A stretch of DNA of 26,868 bases from JAYGED01 sp046582565 (lineage in GTDB: Bacteria > Pseudomonadota > Alphaproteobacteria > JAAXGF01). The position numbers were made by a program, and so were the translations under genes. The notes beneath the pieces are model-generated. The model worked only from the letters and a program-made list of their open reading frames with translations. It had not been told where the DNA came from and ran no database searches. Positions 15,506 to 24,012 of this stretch are shown here, piece after piece; the first letter of the stretch is position 1, and each line of letters starts with the position of its first letter. Location of the stretch: contig JAYGED010000202.1 of assembly GCA_046582565.1 (NCBI GenBank), forward strand, positions 1-26,868. The letters are read 5' to 3'.

Positions 15506-16432
15506 ATGGAGACGCTGGACCTTTCTGCCTTACCGCTAAGACATTACGACCATGTGGCGTGGGACTCTGCCCGCTGGCAGGGCTTCGAGTCGCGCCCTGG
15601 AGACATTCTTGTCTGCACGCCCTACAAGGCGGGCACGACCTGGATGCAGATGATCTGTGCGCTGTTGGTCTTTCAACGCAAGGAGCTTCATCTGCCGCTG
15701 GCCGAGATTTTGCCCTGGCTGGAAATGAAGTCGGCGCAGACCAGCGAGACGCACGCTGTCTTTGCCGCTCAAGACCACCGTCGGATCATTAAGACCCACA
15801 CGCCGCTTGACGGGCTGCCCTGGTTGCCCGAGGCGATTTATATTTGTGTGCAGCGCGATCCACGCGACATTTTTATGTCGTTGCTGAACCATTTGAAGAA
15901 CGCCAATCCGGACGCTGATGCAATTTTTGTTCGTGAGATGCGCGACTCAGCCGATCAACCGCCGCCCCTACCCAAGGACCCGAACGAGTTTTTCCATATG
16001 TGGCTCACCAGCGGCAGCTTTCCCTGGGAGAGCGACGGTGCGCCGTACTGGTCGGTGTTCCGCCACGGCGCATCCTTCTGGGCGCACCGGGACGAGGCTA
16101 ATATCGAGATGGTCCATTACAGCGACCTCAAGGCCGATCTAGCGGCCGGGATGCGCGCGATCGCGGCGGCGCTCGGCATCGAGGTTGCCGAGGACCGCTG
16201 GCCGGAGCTGATCGCCGCGGCCGGCTTCGAGAGCATGAAGAAGAACGCCGACCGGATGGCGCCGGACACGAACTTCAAGATGTGGAAGGACAATTCACAG
16301 TTCTTCAACAAGGGCACCTCCGGGCAATGGCAAGGCGTGCTGTCGGCGGACAGCCTTGCGTTGCTGGACAAGGTGGTCGCGAACTATCCGGCGGACTACA
16401 TCGACTGGCTGTTCAACGGCAAGGGTCAGTGA
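15506..16432 (+). CDS. Sulfotransferase family protein (PAPS-dependent)
   Basis: 308 residues without a signal peptide. It shows the cytosolic sulfotransferase plan: PAPS 5'-phosphosulfate loop TPYKAGTTWMQ (38-48), likely catalytic His98 in IKTHTPLDGLPWLP, 3'-phosphate-binding Arg117 and Ser125 in CVQRDPRDIFMSLLNHL, and the C-terminal FFNKGTSGQWQGVLS segment that corresponds to the RKGxxGDWK region of the family. These enzymes move a sulfuryl group from PAPS to an alcohol, phenol or amine; the acceptor cannot be predicted. The ATG lies 37 bases after the last cytochrome gene on the same strand and has only a weak ribosome-binding site, so it may be read through from the operon without being functionally tied to it. 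It converges on the cytochrome gene at 16476. Confidence 0.85.
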   Translation: METLDLSALPLRHYDHVAWDSARWQGFESRPGDILVCTPYKAGTTWMQMICALLVFQRKELHLPLAEILPWLEMKSAQTSETHAVFAAQDHRRIIKTHTPLDGLPWLPEAIYICVQRDPRDIFMSLLNHLKNANPDADAIFVREMRDSADQPPPLPKDPNEFFHMWLTSGSFPWESDGAPYWSVFRHGASFWAHRDEANIEMVHYSDLKADLAAGMRAIAAALGIEVAEDRWPELIAAAGFESMKKNADRMAPDTNFKMWKDNSQFFNKGTSGQWQGVLSADSLALLDKVVANYPADYIDWLFNGKGQ

Positions 16433-16475
16433 GCAGAAGTCCGCATGCAGCCCCGATAGACGATCCGGTGGGTTT

Positions 16476-17825
16476 CTACGGCGCCGCCGTCTTGAACTGC
16501 GTAAGCACCTCCATAAAGACGGCCGAATTGTACTCTTCGTGCTTGGCGAGTGCCGCGTAGGCCATTTCAAGGGCAGCGTTCAGCGCCTCCAATTGGCCGC
16601 TGTCGATATCGCCTGACTGACGCATGGCTTCAATGATTGAACTCAACGCCATGGTTGCCTGTTCGGCGCCGGGATAATCCTGATACTCGCCCGCAAGACC
16701 GCTCTCTATAATTCCGGCCAGCAGCGCCTGGTTATCGGCCTTGGTGAATTTGTGATCGGCGAACTTGTTCATCAGCTTGCCCAGCACCTGCCTGAGTGCG
16801 TTCGCCGCATCGATCATCTCACCGTAAGTGCTGGCGCGGGTCGATTTATGCAAGGCGACAGAGCGCTCGGAAAACTCACTGCCGAGCGCCTGATCCACGC
16901 GATTCGCGATGATCCGAAGCATCAGCATATTGGCATCGCTGATGCGCGGAATGCCCGGGCCCAGGCCAACACTGTCCCGCGGCTCCCAGCGCAGTTTGCT
17001 CATACGATGGTGGCAGCTATAACAATCGAAAAGGACAAGCTCCGGGAAGATACCGTCCCGTCCGCGATCCGGATCGACAAGCGCATCGAGCAGAATATCG
17101 AGCGACATCGCCTGACCGATAGCCCAGACCTGGACGCCGTTCCATGACCCCTTGCGCTTGCGATAATCCGCATCGGCGACGAAATGCGCCGGCTGGATCG
17201 CCGTGAAGGTGTCGAGCTCGAAACTCATCCTCGGGTGACCGGCGCCCATGATGCGGTGACTCACGAAGCGCGTCTCGTCACCGAAATGACAGGACAGACA
17301 GAGCTTGGCGCGCGAGATCGGATCGGCGCTCGGATAGAGGCCGTTGTCGATGTTCACTTGGTGGGTTGCCGCTGCCGAAATATGGGTGCCGATCCAGCGC
17401 CCTGCGCCGCCGTGGCAGGCCTCGCAGGTGACACCATCAGATATCTGAAACGTCCGATGGCGGCGCTCGATGGGCACGTTATCTGCATGGCAATCGAGAC
17501 AGAGCGGCGCCGTTTCCGCTGACTTGAGGCCAAGATTGCGGGCGATTCGCTTGGAGCGCTCGCTGAGCAAAACCTGATAGGCCTTGGCGTGCTGGTCGTT
17601 GCGCTGCCATGTGATGAATTCGTTTTGCAGGACACTGACACCCTTCAGCGGCTCGACCGCGCCATGACAGGTGCTGCCCGCACATGTGGCGACGCCCATG
17701 TGAATGTCTTTGTCGATAAAGGGCAGGGTTTGTGATTGCGCCGTCGCGGATAACGCCAGCATACCTACCAGGGTCATTAAGCTAAGCGCGAATGCCTTTA
17801 AGCTAACATTTCTTATCTCGAACAT
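16476..17825 (-). CDS. Periplasmic cytochrome c554-like pentaheme protein
   Basis: 449 residues from ATG 17825, which has a near-perfect AGGGGAGG ribosome-binding site; a TTG 45 bases upstream is in frame but less likely. A signal peptide ends at SATAQS|Q. Heme c sites are one unusual CAGSTCH (CX4CH, Cys48/Cys53) and four CXXCH at Cys 109, 134, 176 and 268. Surrounding His-rich motifs such as MGAGHPRMSFE and FITWQRNDQHAKAYQVL are typical of the cytochrome c554 family, where Nitrosomonas c554 has four hemes. The C-terminal third (about 300-449) is helical and heme-free. It is transcribed toward the sulfotransferase, not within the seven-gene operon, but its position suggests that it may feed electrons into or out of the same pathway. 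Its donor and acceptor are unknown. Confidence 0.85.
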   Translation of the reverse strand: MFEIRNVSLKAFALSLMTLVGMLALSATAQSQTLPFIDKDIHMGVATCAGSTCHGAVEPLKGVSVLQNEFITWQRNDQHAKAYQVLLSERSKRIARNLGLKSAETAPLCLDCHADNVPIERRHRTFQISDGVTCEACHGGAGRWIGTHISAAATHQVNIDNGLYPSADPISRAKLCLSCHFGDETRFVSHRIMGAGHPRMSFELDTFTAIQPAHFVADADYRKRKGSWNGVQVWAIGQAMSLDILLDALVDPDRGRDGIFPELVLFDCYSCHHRMSKLRWEPRDSVGLGPGIPRISDANMLMLRIIANRVDQALGSEFSERSVALHKSTRASTYGEMIDAANALRQVLGKLMNKFADHKFTKADNQALLAGIIESGLAGEYQDYPGAEQATMALSSIIEAMRQSGDIDSGQLEALNAALEMAYAALAKHEEYNSAVFMEVLTQFKTAAP

Positions 17826-18256
17826 CCCCTGCCTCCCCTTTGGGCAATTTCGCGGATCTTGAGCAATCAATCGCGACGCCGGTATTTATGACATTGGCAT
17901 TATGGGCCACGTCACTTGGTCTTCGTCGATCAAATGGGCGTAACCGGCCTCCCGCCACAGATGAACCGGCGGGTTGACTCTACGGCTTGGTGTCGGGCGC
18001 GGCCGAATAAAACGGCCTTCCTTCTGTGAATTCTCCCACTGGGCCCGATGGCTGCCGTGTAAACCGACATTTCCCAGATGACTCCTCTTATTGGCTTAAA
18101 TGATAGCCGATGAATGCGTCTCGGGGAAGATTGAAACGAGGTTCCGGCCGGACGGCGGCCAGCTTCCAATTTGACCACGCCTCGTGGATAATTCGGTCTT
18201 GCGGCTCAAAGCAAACAGAGGATGTCCAAACCAGCCGCTTGGAGCGAGGGATTGCG
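17826..18256. other. Divergent intergenic region between the c554-like gene and the broken acyltransferase
   Basis: 431 bases with no convincing gene. Two small inverted repeats are visible: CCCGCC...GGCGGG (17951-17956 with 17968-17973) and GGCCG-aataaaa-CGGCC (18001-18017) followed by a T/C-rich run. Neither is placed to serve a flanking gene as terminator. An open frame on the minus strand (17930-18178) has no recognisable content. The ribosome-binding site of the c554-like gene lies at its left end. Confidence 0.5.
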
Positions 18257-19293
18257 ATGCCGGGAACGTTCCCAAAACATTTGTACCTTCTCGACATTCT
18301 GCGGGGGCTGGCTTCGCTGGCTATCGTGATTTGGCATTACCAGCATTTCTTTTTTGTTGCTCCCGGGGAGCCATCTGAAACATTCATTAGATCGGATCAG
18401 CCGTTAATTTTATAGGGGCTGACATTCATATGGAAAATTCCTTATCTATGTCAGCCCCTATTTATATATTACGCTTCTCTCGCCTCTATCCGCTTTATTT
18501 TGTCACCTTTATCTTCGTCGCCATCCTTCAAATGATGGCTTATTCGACGCGAGGGGCGTTCATCATCTATCCCATGAACAATCTGAGGCATTTTTTTCTG
18601 AGCCTGTTTTTTGCCTCGAATTGGGGTTTGCAGCTTGGTTTTTCTTTCAACGCGCCGACCTGGTCGGTGTCGGTTGAAATATTGCTCTATGCGGGTTTCT
18701 TCCTTGTCGCCCTCGCGGTCGGGAAGCGCATTGTCGTTTGTTTGATCATGATGGGGTTGGGCGCCTGGATGAGTAATCATCAGGTGGCCGACATTGGCTG
18801 GGGGCTCTATGGATTCTTCGCTGGCGGCCTTGCATTTCTGCTGTACGAACGATGGGGCCGCGGAGCCAATGGCTGGCCGCCCGTGCTGTTTGCCCTGGGT
18901 CTAATGATCTTGAGCGCCATGGCGATTTATGGATTGTCATCGAGCGGAATGTCGCCGCTGCAAGAAGCCCTGTTGTTCGGAGGCTGCTTCCCGTCGCTGG
19001 TGTTTCTCCTGGCGGCTGTGCAAAATTTCAGCCATGGCGCCGGGCGTTCGTTCAAGATTATCGGCGATATCACCTATGCAACATACCTGCTGCATTTTCC
19101 GGTCCAGTTATCGGTAATTTTGATCACCGGTTATTTGGGCATCGCGCTTGATTACACAAACATGGTTTGGCTCGTGCTTTTTATGGGCGCGGTTATCCTG
19201 ATTTCGCTGCCAACGTATTATTTATTTGAACTTCCAGCACAGCACTATCTGCGGCGGTATTTCATACGAAGAAACAATGATAGTGCCTCATAG
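18257..19293 (+). pseudogene. Broken acyltransferase-3 (OafA/YrhL family) gene
   Basis: The first part starts at ATG 18257 (GGAGCGAGGG upstream) and reads KHLYLLDILRGLASLAIVIW, the opening of acyltransferase-3 membrane proteins with the family's DxLRGLA motif. It runs to SDQPLIL and stops at TAG 18413. The second part resumes in another frame at about 18462 with ILRFSRLYPLYFVTFIFV and continues through many membrane helices, ending LFELPAQHYLRRYFIRR. In intact relatives the SDQP segment is separated from FSRLYPL by about 40-45 residues that include the LFFVLSGF helix. That stretch is missing here and in its place is a 50-bp inverted repeat. So the gene has both an internal deletion and a frameshift. 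Such enzymes O-acylate surface polysaccharide or other extracytoplasmic acceptors; this copy should be inactive. Confidence 0.8.
18412..18461. repeat. 50-bp perfect inverted repeat inserted in the acyltransferase gene (MITE-like or transposon scar)
   Basis: The arms ATAGGGGCTGACAT (18412-18425) and ATGTCAGCCCCTAT (18448-18461) are perfect 14-bp inverted copies around a 22-base AT-rich centre. The repeat can be read as TA-flanked GGGGCTGACAT ends, the layout expected of a Tc1/mariner or IS630-type element that duplicates TA. It sits exactly at the point where the coding sequence has lost about 45 codons. It is too short to encode anything. It may be a minimal mobile element, or the two ends of a larger element left after internal deletion. 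Confidence 0.7.
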
Positions 19294-19349
19294 AGGCGGC
19301 TTAGGCCCGCCTGCGACCAGCCCGCAACCTGGGCAGATTTCGCATCCGC

Positions 19350-20465
19350 TTAATTTCTGCGCTTGGTATTCTCGACCGCCCGCTTGTTCAGTTTGTCGTA
19401 GTCGAGCTTGGGATAGGAAGAGACCGGCGGTGGGCGGTGGTTCGCTCGGTGCTCGGCGCCGGGCGGCGATTGCATCTCGCCGGCGTTTTCCAAAGCCTCG
19501 CGAGTCGAGCGCCTCTTGGCGAGTGATGCGAACAGACCGTCAGGAAAATTTGCCAGATAGGATTTGTACGCGTCTGGATCGTTGCTGTCCTTAATGGATT
19601 CCCAGAATACCATCTCGGCCTTAGACAAGGTGTCGGCGTCTCTCCGCTGATCGATCGGCTCGCCGGTGTCGGACAGCTTGAGGCGTTCGGCGAGCCTGGT
19701 CAGCACCTCGGTCAGAGCGGAGAGACGCTGCTCGTTCCTGCGCTCGGCGCCGAGAACCTGGTAGGCGAGTTCTGAAATTTTCTGCTCCGTCGAGTCCGCG
19801 TTGGCTGCGGACGGCTGAGTAGCCGCAACGGGCGCCGTGTCGGCCGGGCGTAGCGCATGGTTGGCTCTCTCGACCTCGCGTATGGTATCCGGGGTTGCTA
19901 TTTTGGGTGCATCGGATGACCGGGTCGTATCGAAATGCCGGGCCAGAGTTTCAACCAGCTTCATGGTTTTTTCGGGCACTTCGTCTATTCGGCTGGGCTC
20001 AGCGTTCTGGTTTTCCTCTGAATATTCGACACCCGCTTGCTGGCCGGCGTAAACCTGTATCGCATGATTAACCCATTCACCGATGGTGACCCGACGGTGA
20101 GCGGCAACCTGGGCTGCCTTAACGCGGGCGACTTGGCTAACCCCGCGAACGGACCAGGGGGATTGCTGTTCCTGTGCGGCGCGGCCTTTCGGGGCGAGGC
20201 GTTTGCTGGCGAGCGCCAATAGCGCCCGCTCTCGTGCATCCATTCTGTCAAGCATCTGATCATCGACCGACGATGCAATCGGCAAAGGCCCGATGAGCGG
20301 TAGGGAATCCGGGCTTATGGCAAGCTCTCTTTCGGCCACGGTGGTCAACGCCAAAGAAACCCACTCGCCGGTCGTGATGTGTCGTTCACCGGCTGCTTCC
20401 TTGGCTTGATTTCGGGCCTCGCGGCTGATGCCACGGACCGACCACGCATACTGATTTTTAGTCAT
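19350..20465 (-). CDS. Tandem ribbon-helix-helix-like protein with PodJ-type 'WSVRG' repeats
   Basis: 371 residues, no signal peptide. Two related 35-residue units occur at 7-41 (AWSVRGISREARNQAKEAAG...TTGEWVSLAL) and 103-137 (PWSVRGVSQVARVKAAQVAA...TIGEWVNHAI). Each looks like a short strand, a helix, a turn and a second helix, the ribbon-helix-helix plan, and the same unit occurs at the N-terminus of alphaproteobacterial PodJ/Sel1-type localization factors. The middle is charged and helical with a probable coiled coil (about 225-265). Residues 281-320 carry FWESIKDSNDPDAYKSYLAN, a motif found repeatedly in alphaproteobacterial Sel1/caspase-type proteins. It is divergent from a ParA ATPase, with palindromic sites between them, so it could be a DNA-binding partner or adaptor for that ATPase. 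Function is inferred; the fold assignment is by eye. Confidence 0.65.
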   Translation of the reverse strand: MTKNQYAWSVRGISREARNQAKEAAGERHITTGEWVSLALTTVAERELAISPDSLPLIGPLPIASSVDDQMLDRMDARERALLALASKRLAPKGRAAQEQQSPWSVRGVSQVARVKAAQVAAHRRVTIGEWVNHAIQVYAGQQAGVEYSEENQNAEPSRIDEVPEKTMKLVETLARHFDTTRSSDAPKIATPDTIREVERANHALRPADTAPVAATQPSAANADSTEQKISELAYQVLGAERRNEQRLSALTEVLTRLAERLKLSDTGEPIDQRRDADTLSKAEMVFWESIKDSNDPDAYKSYLANFPDGLFASLAKRRSTREALENAGEMQSPPGAEHRANHRPPPVSSYPKLDYDKLNKRAVENTKRRN

Positions 20466-20508
20466 CTTTGTTCAACATCATAGCCTTAAGCCAAATGCAT
20501 ACATCAGA

Positions 20509-20603
20509 ACTATATAGGGTCAAATGTATTACATTGGGGTTGTCGCAATTGTATTACACAACACACGCTCAATTTTGGCTCGCGGAACAGGATGTAGTAC
20601 ATC
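20509..20603. promoter_or_regulatory. Divergent control region with three TGTANTACA palindromes
   Basis: The 336-base gap between the ribbon-helix-helix gene (minus) and parA-like gene (plus) contains three copies of TGTANTACA: AATGTATTACATT (20523-20535, 6-bp arms), TGTATTACA (20550-20558) and GATGTAGTACATC (20591-20603, 6-bp arms). Centres are 25 and 43 bases apart. A TATAGT -10 candidate for the minus-strand gene lies at 20514 down to 20509, so the first palindrome would overlap its spacer/-35 region. Repeated short palindromes are what ribbon-helix-helix repressors commonly bind, so autoregulation is plausible. Beyond this the gap (20604-20801) shows no clear feature except a GGAGAG ahead of the parA-like start. 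Confidence 0.5.
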
Positions 20604-20801
20604 ACTTTGTCGGATCAAGCTATTAAACGGCTCAAGTGGCTTGTGCTATCGATCGATATTGTTTTTCTTGGTTTCAGCGACAAGGGGTCGGCAATAAATC
20701 AATGGTCCTGCACGGGAAATGAGATTAGAGTTTTTCAGCGGAAACGCTAGCTGCGCCGTTCGGGTAGGCGCTGTTAGGGCCGCGATGGAGAGAGTTCTAC
20801 G

Positions 20802-21569
20802 ATGACTAAAAAAGTGGCGGTCGTCTCCATGAAAGGGGGCGTTGGCAAGACTACAATCGCAGTCAATCTGGCCTGTGCGCTTGCCAGCCAGAATATCGAC
20901 GTGGCCCTGGTGGATGCCGACATCCAGGCGACCGCGAGCGAATGGATCGCCCTCGGCAAGCTGCCGATCACCGGCTACGCTATCCCGCTCGAAAGCCTGC
21001 ATAGTGTACGGCGCTGGTTCGAAAGCGAAGAACGCATCCGCCGCCTGGTCAACCAGATGCTCACCGTCAAAGCCGATATCGAAGTCATCGATCTGCCGCC
21101 CCATCTTTCCGGTAGCGCGGTTGCTTCGCTCGCGGTCTGTGATCTGGTGGTCATTCCCTGCGGCGCCAGCGCCGCCGACATTTCGGCCACGGCGAAGACC
21201 CTTGAGCTGGTCGAGCGCGCCCGCGAGATCCGCAGCGGCCACCCGCCGGTGCTCATCGTACCGACACGAATCGACTGGCGCACCGGCGCGGGAAGAGCCA
21301 TTGAAAGCGCCTTGGCCCAGTTCGGAGAGCCGATCGGCTCGGGCATCGCCCAGCGCGTCTCCTTCGCAGACTCCCTCAGCATCGGCGAATGGATCGGACA
21401 ATACGCGCCGGACTCGCCGGGCCATCATGAAATCGAAAACCTCGCCGAAATTGTGCGTGGCGTTCTGGGCGAAAGCAACGCGCCTGATTTCCGTGATCTG
21501 GCCGAGCAGGCGCGGACAGCAGAGGCGGAAGCCGGCGGCCTCGAGCCCGAACCCGGGATGGCTACTTAG
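20802..21569 (+). CDS. Orphan ParA/MinD-family ATPase
   Basis: 255 residues. The deviant Walker A motif MKGGVGKTT (10-18, signature Lys11) is followed by the A' motif VDADIQATASEW and the segment EVIDLPPHLSGSAV, where the Walker B Asp lies. It lacks the N-terminal helix-turn-helix of plasmid type Ia ParA and has no ParB beside it, so it belongs with small or orphan ParA proteins that position chromosomes, chemoreceptor arrays, carboxysomes or other cargo on the nucleoid. Such ATPases need a partner that stimulates ATP hydrolysis; the divergent ribbon-helix-helix protein is the obvious candidate. The acidic C-terminal tail (about 230-255) is not conserved-looking. A GGAGAG lies 10-15 bases before the ATG. 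The cargo cannot be deduced. Confidence 0.85.
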   Translation: MTKKVAVVSMKGGVGKTTIAVNLACALASQNIDVALVDADIQATASEWIALGKLPITGYAIPLESLHSVRRWFESEERIRRLVNQMLTVKADIEVIDLPPHLSGSAVASLAVCDLVVIPCGASAADISATAKTLELVERAREIRSGHPPVLIVPTRIDWRTGAGRAIESALAQFGEPIGSGIAQRVSFADSLSIGEWIGQYAPDSPGHHEIENLAEIVRGVLGESNAPDFRDLAEQARTAEAEAGGLEPEPGMAT

Positions 21570-21691
21570 GGCCGGGATGACTCTCTTCAAGATTACAGCC
21601 GGTCTTTATCAGGCTCGGGATTTAGCGGAACAGGGTGCTCGATACCGCAGCCTCAGCTCGTTGTGACATGCAGATGACCATATGAAACCTT

Positions 21692-23971
21692 CTAGCGGTC
21701 GCTGTCGGCGGCGGCGAATGCCGCCAGGTTCAGCACGTCGGAAACCGTGGCGCCGAGTTCGACGATCTGCACGGGTTTCTCCAGGCCCATGAGCAACGGC
21801 CCAATGACCGTACCGCCACCAAGTTTCTGCACCAGCTTTGCGGCAATGTTGGCGGCGTGGAGGCCGGGCATGACCAGCACGTTCGCTGGTCCCGACAGGC
21901 GGCAGAAGGGGAAGAGGGCCTGCAAGTCGGCATCGAGGGCGATATCGGCCGACATTTCACCATCATATTCAAAATCGACACCCCGGTCGTCGAGCAGCTT
22001 TACCGCCTCGCGAATGCGCGTCGTCTTGCTGGCGCTGGGATATCCGAAGGTCGAATAGGACAACAGGGCGATGCGCGGCTCATGGCCCAGGCTGCGGGCC
22101 TTAGCGGCGCTCTGGATGGCGATGTCGGCGAGTTCTTCAGGGCTTGGCGTCTCGTTCACCGTGGTATCGGCGATCAGCACCGTCTTGTCATGGGCGAGCA
22201 GCATGGAGAGCCCGAACAGACGATGGCCCGGTTTCGGGTCGAGCACCCGGAGCACCTTCTCCAGCGAGCCCCAATAGCTTCGCGTCAGGCCGGTGACCAT
22301 GCCGTCCGCGTCACCGCAGGCAACCATGCAGGCGGCAAAGACGTTACGGTCCTGGTTGACCCATCGTTGGCAATCGCGCTTGAGGGCGCCGCGCCGCTGA
22401 CGGCGGGAATAGAGCAGCTCGACATAGCGCTCGGTATCGTCATTCAGCTCACTGTTATGCACTTCGAACGGGGCGATATCGCCAAGCCCGATAGCCTTCA
22501 TGGTCGCCTCGATATGGCCGGGCCGGCCGACCAGCAGCGGCGTACCATAGCCGTTGGCGCGCCACTGCGCCGCGGCGCGGATAACCTTTTCCTCCTCGCC
22601 CTCGGCGAAGACGATGCGCTTGGGCTGTGCCAGGGCGCGTTCGAACACCAGATGCAGGCTCGTGGCAGTCGGATCCAGGCGGCCGTTGAGTTCGCGGGCG
22701 TAGCTATCCATATCGACGATCGGCTTCTGCGCAACGCCCGATTCCATGGCCGCCTTGGCCACCGCTGGGGCGATGCGCGAGATCATCCGGGGATCGAAAG
22801 GAACGGGGAGAATATAGTCCGAGCCATATTGCAGGCGGGTGCCGGCATAGGCCGCCGCCACCTCGTCGGGCACATCCTCGCGCGCCAGGGCGGCGATGGC
22901 CTTGGCCGCCGCCATCTTCATAGCGTCGTTGATGGTGCTGGCATGAACGTCGAGCGTGCCCCGGAAGATATAGGGAAAGCCCAGCACATTGTTGACCTGG
23001 TTGGGGTAATCCGAGCGGCCGGTGGCGACGATGGCGTCATCGCGCACGGTGGCGATTTCTTCCGGCGTAATCTCCGGGTCGGGATTGGCCAGGGCGAAGA
23101 TGATTGGTTTATCGGCCATGGCGGCGACCATGTCGGACGTCATGGCGCCCTTGGCCGAGAGGCCGATAAAGATATCGGCGCCGGCCAAGGCTTGTTCCAG
23201 ACTGCGCAGCTTGGAATCCACCGCATGGGCTGATTTCCACTGGTTCATGCCGGCTTTGCGGCCCTGGTAGATGACGCCGTTTGTGTCGCACAGGATCACG
23301 TTTTTGGGCGCCACCCCCATGACCATGATGAGTTCGGCGCAGGCGATGCCGGCTGAGCCCGCGCCGTTGATCACCACCCGGCAATCCGCCGGGCTGCGCC
23401 CGGTGAGATGGAGTGCATTGATCAACCCGGCGATGACGATGATCGCGGTGCCGTGCTGGTCGTCATGGAAGACCGGGATATCCATGATCTCGCGCAGGCG
23501 CTGCTCGATGATGAAACACTCGGGCGCCTTGATGTCTTCGAGATTGATGCCGCCGAAGCTTTGGCCGAGAAACCGCACGCAGTTGACGAATTCATCGACA
23601 TCCTCGGTATTGACTTCGAGATCGATGCCGTCGATATCGGCGAAGCGCTTGAACAGCACTGCCTTGCCTTCCATAACCGGCTTCGAGGCCAGGGCGCCGA
23701 GGTTGCCGAGGCCGAGAACCGCCGTGCCGTTGGAAATGACCGCCACCAGATTGCCCTTGGCGGTGTAATCATAGGCGAGCAGCTTGTCGCGCTGGATGGC
23801 GAGACATGGCGCCGCCACTCCCGGCGAATAGGCCAGGGACAGGTCATGCTGGGTGGCCAGCGGCTTGGTTGGCGAGATGGAAATCTTGCCGGGCCGGCCG
23901 TCGGCGTGAAAGCGCAGCGCCTCTTCGTCAAGCGTGCTGTTGTTCTTCTCGCCGTCAGTTGGTTTGTCCAT
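21692..23971 (-). CDS. maeB: NADP-dependent malic enzyme with phosphotransacetylase-like C-terminal domain
   Basis: 759 residues, the same length as Escherichia coli MaeB. The enzyme converts malate to pyruvate and CO2 with reduction of NADP, supplying NADPH and pyruvate during growth on dicarboxylates. The N-terminal catalytic part (about 1-430) shows SLAYSPGVAAPCLAIQ, the FHDDQHGTAIIVIAGLINAL signature, the dinucleotide-binding INGAGSAGIACAELI, and ALANPDPEITPEE. The C-terminal part (about 440-759) resembles phosphate acetyltransferase (RIVFAEGEEEKVIRAA, GLSMLLAHDKTVLIADTTVN, VLVMPGLHAANIAAKL) but in MaeB it is usually regulatory and inactive. Starting at ATG 23971, preceded by GGGGA, the gene lies 41 bases downstream of a methyltransferase on the same strand. 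It is an ordinary housekeeping gene. Confidence 0.95.
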   Translation of the reverse strand: MDKPTDGEKNNSTLDEEALRFHADGRPGKISISPTKPLATQHDLSLAYSPGVAAPCLAIQRDKLLAYDYTAKGNLVAVISNGTAVLGLGNLGALASKPVMEGKAVLFKRFADIDGIDLEVNTEDVDEFVNCVRFLGQSFGGINLEDIKAPECFIIEQRLREIMDIPVFHDDQHGTAIIVIAGLINALHLTGRSPADCRVVINGAGSAGIACAELIMVMGVAPKNVILCDTNGVIYQGRKAGMNQWKSAHAVDSKLRSLEQALAGADIFIGLSAKGAMTSDMVAAMADKPIIFALANPDPEITPEEIATVRDDAIVATGRSDYPNQVNNVLGFPYIFRGTLDVHASTINDAMKMAAAKAIAALAREDVPDEVAAAYAGTRLQYGSDYILPVPFDPRMISRIAPAVAKAAMESGVAQKPIVDMDSYARELNGRLDPTATSLHLVFERALAQPKRIVFAEGEEEKVIRAAAQWRANGYGTPLLVGRPGHIEATMKAIGLGDIAPFEVHNSELNDDTERYVELLYSRRQRRGALKRDCQRWVNQDRNVFAACMVACGDADGMVTGLTRSYWGSLEKVLRVLDPKPGHRLFGLSMLLAHDKTVLIADTTVNETPSPEELADIAIQSAAKARSLGHEPRIALLSYSTFGYPSASKTTRIREAVKLLDDRGVDFEYDGEMSADIALDADLQALFPFCRLSGPANVLVMPGLHAANIAAKLVQKLGGGTVIGPLLMGLEKPVQIVELGATVSDVLNLAAFAAADSDR

Positions 23972-24012
23972 GGGTATCCCCGGCTGTTAGCCTTTAAGTC
24001 TAACGCCCAGAC

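Noticed and set aside
17859..17870. TTGA-N4-TCAA resembling an FNR/CRP half-site pair upstream of the c554-like gene
   Set aside because: FNR boxes need six bases between TTGA and TCAA; here there are four, and it overlaps the region just before the ribosome-binding site.
18001..18025. GGCCG-aataaaa-CGGCC hairpin followed by a T/C run, terminator-like
   Set aside because: No plus-strand gene ends upstream of it, the stem is only 5 bp and the T run is interrupted.
19294..19312. AGGCGG...CCGCCT hairpin just after the acyltransferase remnant
   Set aside because: Six-base stem without a following T run; too weak to call a terminator.
21857..23233. 458-codon plus-strand open frame opposite maeB
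   Set aside because: Shadow of the malic enzyme gene, which is unmistakable on the minus strand.
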